Origin: Candidatus Caccovivens faecavium
GTDB taxonomy: Bacteria; Bacillota; Clostridia; Christensenellales; UBA1242
Assembly (NCBI GenBank): GCA_018715545.1
Contig: DVLK01000090.1
Coordinates: 1-15,336, forward strand
Direction of reading: 5' to 3'
Length of the DNA: 15,336 bases
Below the pieces are notes generated by a model that was not told where the DNA came from, did no database searches, and worked only from the letters and a program-made list of their open reading frames with translations. The position numbers and the translations under genes were made by a program. This document shows positions 12,755-15,336 of the stretch, piece by piece. Each line of letters starts with the position of its first letter. Position 1 is the first letter of the stretch.

Positions 12755-13144
12755 ATGAGTGAACACGATAAGATGGTAAAGGTGATAAGATTTGCGCTAG
12801 TTAAGATTGGTTGTAAGATAAATCATTTAGGATTTCAATATTTATGTTACGCAGTCGAGCTTGTAATCATGAACCCAGGGGCGATACATAATTTACTTAA
12901 AGATGTCTATCAAAAGATAAGTGACGAGTATCATGTAGGAAACAGGATGACAGTTCATAGCTCAATACGCAATGTGATAGAGCTGACCTACGAAACAGGA
13001 AGTTTTTTAGAAATAAATAAGTTCTTTAAGACAGAGATATACTCATTAAATGATAAGCCAACCTGTGGAGAGATAATCGGACTAGTTGCAGAATATTACA
13101 CTTTAAAACTCTATAAAAGCGAAGAAATCTTTAAAGATTTTTAG
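12755..13144 (+). CDS. Stand-alone Spo0A C-terminal DNA-binding domain protein
   Basis: A 129-aa protein matching the effector domain of the sporulation master regulator Spo0A along nearly its whole length: GCKINHLGFQYLCYAV (19-34) for 'GxxxHIKGYQYLREAI', VYQKISDEY for 'LYPxIAxKF', SSIRNVIE (69-76) for 'RAIRHAIE', and KPTCGEIIGLVAE (101-113) for 'KPTNSEFIAMIAD'. The receiver domain is absent, so there is no phosphorylation switch. In the recognition helix, positions equivalent to B. subtilis Arg211, Glu213, Arg214 and His218 are Thr66, His68, Ser69 and Asn73, while the Arg217 equivalent (Arg72) is kept. It probably binds DNA but at sites other than the classical Spo0A box. AAGGAG stands five bases before the ATG. 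It may control sporulation, its own leader or neighbours; the target is not evident. Confidence 0.85.
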   Translation: MSEHDKMVKVIRFALVKIGCKINHLGFQYLCYAVELVIMNPGAIHNLLKDVYQKISDEYHVGNRMTVHSSIRNVIELTYETGSFLEINKFFKTEIYSLNDKPTCGEIIGLVAEYYTLKLYKSEEIFKDF

Positions 13145-13145
13145 G

Positions 13146-13175
13146 AATGATATTTTATATATCATTTTTTATTTA
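13146..13175 (+). terminator. Intrinsic terminator after the Spo0A-domain gene
   Basis: AATGATAT (13146-13153) pairs with ATATCATT (13159-13166) around TTTAT and runs into TTTTTTATTTATT. It starts one base after the stop codon. Confidence 0.65.
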
Positions 13176-13230
13176 TTATCATTATAAAATATTGGATTTC
13201 ATATAAAATTATAAATTAAAAATATTGGAA

Positions 13231-13737
13231 TTACATAACTCGGCAGAGCAAACAGGCGAGAATTGTTCCAACTGTTGAACATAATAAGGCGACAGGTATG
13301 GCGTATAATAACTTTTTAACCTTAGTTTGAGAAAAATACACTGTGGCAACATAGAAGATTGTTTCACTACATCCCATAATGACGCAGGCACAACGCGAAA
13401 TATAGCTATCAGCGCCGTATGTTACCAGCACATCTTCAAGGAGAGCATAACTTCCACTGCCAGTGAATGGGCGAAGAAGCACAAGTTCAGTAAGCTCTGG
13501 TGGCACGCCTAGGGCGTTAAAGATTGGTGATAGTAGTTGAGTTAGCCAAGAGGTAATTCCGCTGACGCGAAGAAGTGCCACTGCTATCATAATAGAGGCG
13601 ATAAAAGGGAAAATATCAACAACAAGTTTGATAGCGCCCTTTGCACCTTTAACAAAGTGGTCATAGGTGTTCAAGCGTTTATAGATGCAATATATAAACA
13701 GAAGAATAAATAAGATAGGAAGAATATATGCGCTCAC
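13231..13737 (-). CDS. spmB: Spore maturation protein B, SpmB
   Basis: A 168-aa integral membrane protein of the nucleoside-recognition (Gate) family. With SpmA it is needed in B. subtilis for spore core dehydration and heat resistance. Hydrophobic segments lie at about 3-20, 36-58, 112-135 and 143-165. The motif LRPFTGSG (88-95) is the SpmB signature. It begins with GTG, which overlaps the spmA stop by four bases (GTGA), with AAGGAAGG upstream, indicating translational coupling. The length is about that of known SpmB proteins. It supports a spore-forming host, together with the Spo0A-like gene. Confidence 0.9.
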   Translation of the reverse strand: MSAYILPILFILLFIYCIYKRLNTYDHFVKGAKGAIKLVVDIFPFIASIMIAVALLRVSGITSWLTQLLSPIFNALGVPPELTELVLLRPFTGSGSYALLEDVLVTYGADSYISRCACVIMGCSETIFYVATVYFSQTKVKKLLYAIPVALLCSTVGTILACLLCRVM

Positions 13738-14315
13738 TGTTTTTTCCTTCCTTTAATTTTCTTTCGCAGTTTTTCTATTCCATGAACAAGCAATATTCCC
13801 ATAATTGTTGTCGTCACCGTCACTATAAGTGTTGGTAAGATGATGTCGGCAGGGTTTTCGCTTCCGGCACTTGCTCTAAGTCCGATAACTGTGGTTGGTA
13901 GTAGTTGAATTGAGGTGGCGTTGATGACGACAAGCATAATCATAGCAAAATTTGCCTTTCCTGTCTTATCATCAAGTGCTTGCATAGCACGAATACCCAT
14001 AGGAGTTGCGGCGTTTCCCACTCCAAGCATATTTGCAGAGATGTTTAAGGCTATCAGTTTTTCTGTTTCGCTATTGTCAACCTTAAAGATTTTTTTGATT
14101 AGAGGGCGCAACAATTTTGCCAGCTTATTTGAAAGCCCGCTTGCATCTATAAGCTCTATAAAGCCTAGCCATACGACATAGACAGCACATAGCTCAATAC
14201 AAAGTTCAAGCGCTTCTGTGGAAGCGCCTATCATTTCGCTAAGCATTGCTGATGGATTGACAATTAAAAGCACTAGCATGGAGGCGAGCATCATGATAAG
14301 CCAAAAGATATTCAT
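13734..14315 (-). CDS. spmA: Spore maturation protein A, SpmA
   Basis: A 193-aa membrane protein of the same family and first gene of the spmA-spmB operon. Conserved NISANMLGVGNAATPMGIRA reads through the centre of the protein, with VVINATSIQLLP downstream; both are typical of SpmA. About five hydrophobic segments are visible and the C-terminus is lysine- and arginine-rich. The frame is open to an ATG at 14351, but TGTTATAAT (an extended -10) covers that codon, so transcripts would begin downstream of it. The ATG at 14315 (MNIFWLIMML) also matches the usual family start, although its ribosome binding site is weak. It is divergent from tatD. Confidence 0.88.
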   Translation of the reverse strand: MNIFWLIMMLASMLVLLIVNPSAMLSEMIGASTEALELCIELCAVYVVWLGFIELIDASGLSNKLAKLLRPLIKKIFKVDNSETEKLIALNISANMLGVGNAATPMGIRAMQALDDKTGKANFAMIMLVVINATSIQLLPTTVIGLRASAGSENPADIILPTLIVTVTTTIMGILLVHGIEKLRKKIKGRKKQ

Positions 14316-14349
14316 ACTTATTTTTATGCCGAAGCTTCTAAAAAAAGTC

Positions 14350-14358
14350 ATTATAACA
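14350..14358 (-). promoter_or_regulatory. Extended -10 promoter of spmA-spmB
   Basis: The minus strand reads TGTTATAAT, and TATAAT (14355-14350) overlaps the upstream in-frame ATG of spmA. Start is expected near 14343. No good -35 hexamer is seen, and in the cell a forespore or mother-cell sigma factor could use a different site, so this is provisional. Confidence 0.4.
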
Positions 14359-14401
14359 AAAACTTCGCCAAAGTTTTTAAAATCGATAATTTTATAGATG
14401 T

Positions 14402-14418
14402 TGTGGATATGTGGATAA
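14402..14418. promoter_or_regulatory. Two adjacent DnaA-box-like sites
   Basis: TGTGGATAA (14410-14418) is an exact reverse complement of the DnaA box TTATCCACA. TGTGGATAT (14402-14410), one mismatch away, lies head to tail with it and shares one base. They sit between spmA and tatD, 15 bases upstream of the tatD -35. A DnaA-regulated promoter is possible; origin function is unlikely from two boxes. Confidence 0.45.
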
Positions 14419-14432
14419 ACTTGTTTGTAAAT

Positions 14433-14461
14433 TTGACTAATATTAAAAAATTTGCTACACT
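14433..14461 (+). promoter_or_regulatory. Promoter of tatD, predicted leaderless start
   Basis: TTGACT (14433-14438) and the extended -10 TGCTACACT (14453-14461) are exactly 17 bases apart. The predicted start, seven bases on, is the A of the ATG at 14468. There is no ribosome binding site before that ATG. Confidence 0.7.
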
Positions 14462-14467
14462 ATCATT

Positions 14468-15235
14468 ATGGAAAATAAATTTATTGATGTTCATGCACAT
14501 TTAGATGGATTTGACGATGTGGAAAAGGTGATAAATGACGCCAAGATAAGCGGTGTTGAAAGAATAATTACAGCGGGTTATAATCTAGTTTCTTCAAAGC
14601 GCTGTGTGGAACTTGCGAATAATTATTCTGAAATTTATGCAGTCATTGGAGTGCATCCAGAAAACATTGGAGAGGCAAACGAGGATTATCTAGAAGAATT
14701 GAAAGCGCTTGCAAGTAGCGACAAGGTGGTTGGAATTGGCGAGATAGGACTTGATTATCACTATGCGAGCGATAAAGAAAAACAAAAGAAATTTTTTGTT
14801 GAGCAAATTGAACTTGCTAACTATTTAAAATTGCCGATTGTTGTCCACAGTCGTGATGCGATGGGCGACACCTTGGAGCTTTTAAAAATTCACGCTCCAA
14901 AATATGGAGGGCTTATGCATTGTTATAGTGGCAGTGTGGAGAGTGCTAAAGAACTTCAAAAACTCAATTTTTCCTTTTCCTTTGGTGGAGTTTGCACCTT
15001 TAAAAATGCTAAAAATGTTTGTAGTGTTATAGAGAGTTTACCGCTTAAATTAATAATGCTTGAAACAGATTGCCCTTATCTATGTCCTGTTCCGCATAGA
15101 GGGGAGCGAAACGAACCTAAATATATTCCGCTTATTGCTGAAAAAATTGCAGAGCTTAAAGAGGTAGAGTTAAGTGAGGTTGCAAAGGTGACCACTTCTA
15201 ATGCTGAAAATTTTTTCAAAATGAAAAATTATTAA
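14468..15235 (+). CDS. tatD: TatD family metal-dependent DNase
   Basis: A 255-aa cytoplasmic TIM-barrel hydrolase of the TatD family, 3'-5' exonucleases linked to DNA repair and DNA turnover. All metal and active-site residues are in place: His9 and His11 (DVHAHLD), Glu92 and Asp96 (GEIGLD), His127 (VVHSRDA), His151 (HCYSG) and Asp201 (ETDCPYL). The length is normal for the family. The ATG at 14468 follows an excellent promoter with no leader, so the mRNA is probably leaderless. In B. subtilis the orthologue (yabD) lies in the origin-proximal region near metS; no such neighbours are visible here because the window ends soon after. Confidence 0.93.
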   Translation: MENKFIDVHAHLDGFDDVEKVINDAKISGVERIITAGYNLVSSKRCVELANNYSEIYAVIGVHPENIGEANEDYLEELKALASSDKVVGIGEIGLDYHYASDKEKQKKFFVEQIELANYLKLPIVVHSRDAMGDTLELLKIHAPKYGGLMHCYSGSVESAKELQKLNFSFSFGGVCTFKNAKNVCSVIESLPLKLIMLETDCPYLCPVPHRGERNEPKYIPLIAEKIAELKEVELSEVAKVTTSNAENFFKMKNY

Positions 15236-15278
15236 AAAATCACAAAAAAAATAGAAAAAAATTAGAAAAATACGCAAT

Positions 15279-15299
15279 TTTTATTAAATTTTAATAAAA
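15279..15299. repeat. AT-only palindrome after tatD
   Basis: TTTTATTAAA and TTTAATAAAA flank a single T. It lies in a very A-rich tail (15236-15336) that shows no gene. It could be a weak terminator, but it has no GC pairs, and such palindromes arise easily in this base composition. Confidence 0.25.
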
Positions 15300-15336
15300 T
15301 TAAGCAAAAATGCTAATTTGTTCTAACAAAAATGTA

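Noticed and set aside
14316..14351. Longer SpmA from the ATG at 14351
   Set aside because: That ATG is part of the TGTTATAAT promoter element, and the family start fits the later ATG.
1..15336. CRISPR array, tRNA, rRNA or insertion sequence
   Set aside because: No regularly spaced direct repeats, no tRNA cloverleaf or rRNA signature, and no transposase other than the serine recombinase were seen on either strand.

Overview
The window looks like chromosomal DNA of a low-GC, endospore-forming Firmicute, most likely a Clostridia-type gut anaerobe. The clues are a spmA-spmB pair, a lone Spo0A-type DNA-binding domain, strong AGGAGG-like ribosome binding sites, use of TGA as a normal stop, and AT-rich extended -10 promoters. 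No tRNA, rRNA, CRISPR array or insertion sequence was seen.

Layout. (1) 1-1760: a large serine recombinase, with a 38-bp inverted-repeat element just upstream that could be part of its attachment site, and a hairpin terminator downstream. (2) 1851-5362, minus strand: a two-gene operon. A MutT/NudG-like Nudix hydrolase is followed, with a one-base overlap, by a 1038-aa phospholipase D nuclease / SF2 helicase / DUF3427 protein of the SauUSI type, i.e. a type IV restriction enzyme that attacks modified-cytosine DNA. (3) 5363-5666: an AT-rich gap holding the operon promoter, a minus-strand terminator and an unusual nested set of inverted repeats ending in a T-run on the plus strand, possibly a small structured RNA. 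(4) 5667-8642, minus strand: a 991-aa fusion of a calcineurin-like metallophosphoesterase to a STAND/NACHT-like NTPase with a long helical C-terminus, an NLR-like candidate defence protein. (5) 8816-9399: a terminator, then a small gene resembling ADP-ribosyltransferase-fold proteins whose last ~47 codons lie in another frame. (6) 9438-10694, minus: an intracellular GH43 arabinanase-like enzyme. (7) 10987-12457, plus: a putative HNH-like nuclease and a UlaG-like metallo-beta-lactamase-fold hydrolase. (8) 12545-13175: a promoter, a structured leader with a strong ribosome binding site on a tiny ORF, and the lone Spo0A C-terminal domain. (9) 13231-15235: the divergent spmA-spmB operon and tatD, separated by a pair of DnaA-box-like sites.

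Interpretation. Regions 1-5, and perhaps the HNH gene, read as a mobile defence island: a recombinase, a modification-dependent restriction enzyme with a nucleotide-pool enzyme, and an NLR-like protein. The right end (spmAB, tatD) is core chromosome. Nothing here proves that the defence parts act as one system. The best leads are the restriction/Nudix coupling, the metallophosphoesterase-STAND protein, and the nested-repeat element between them.
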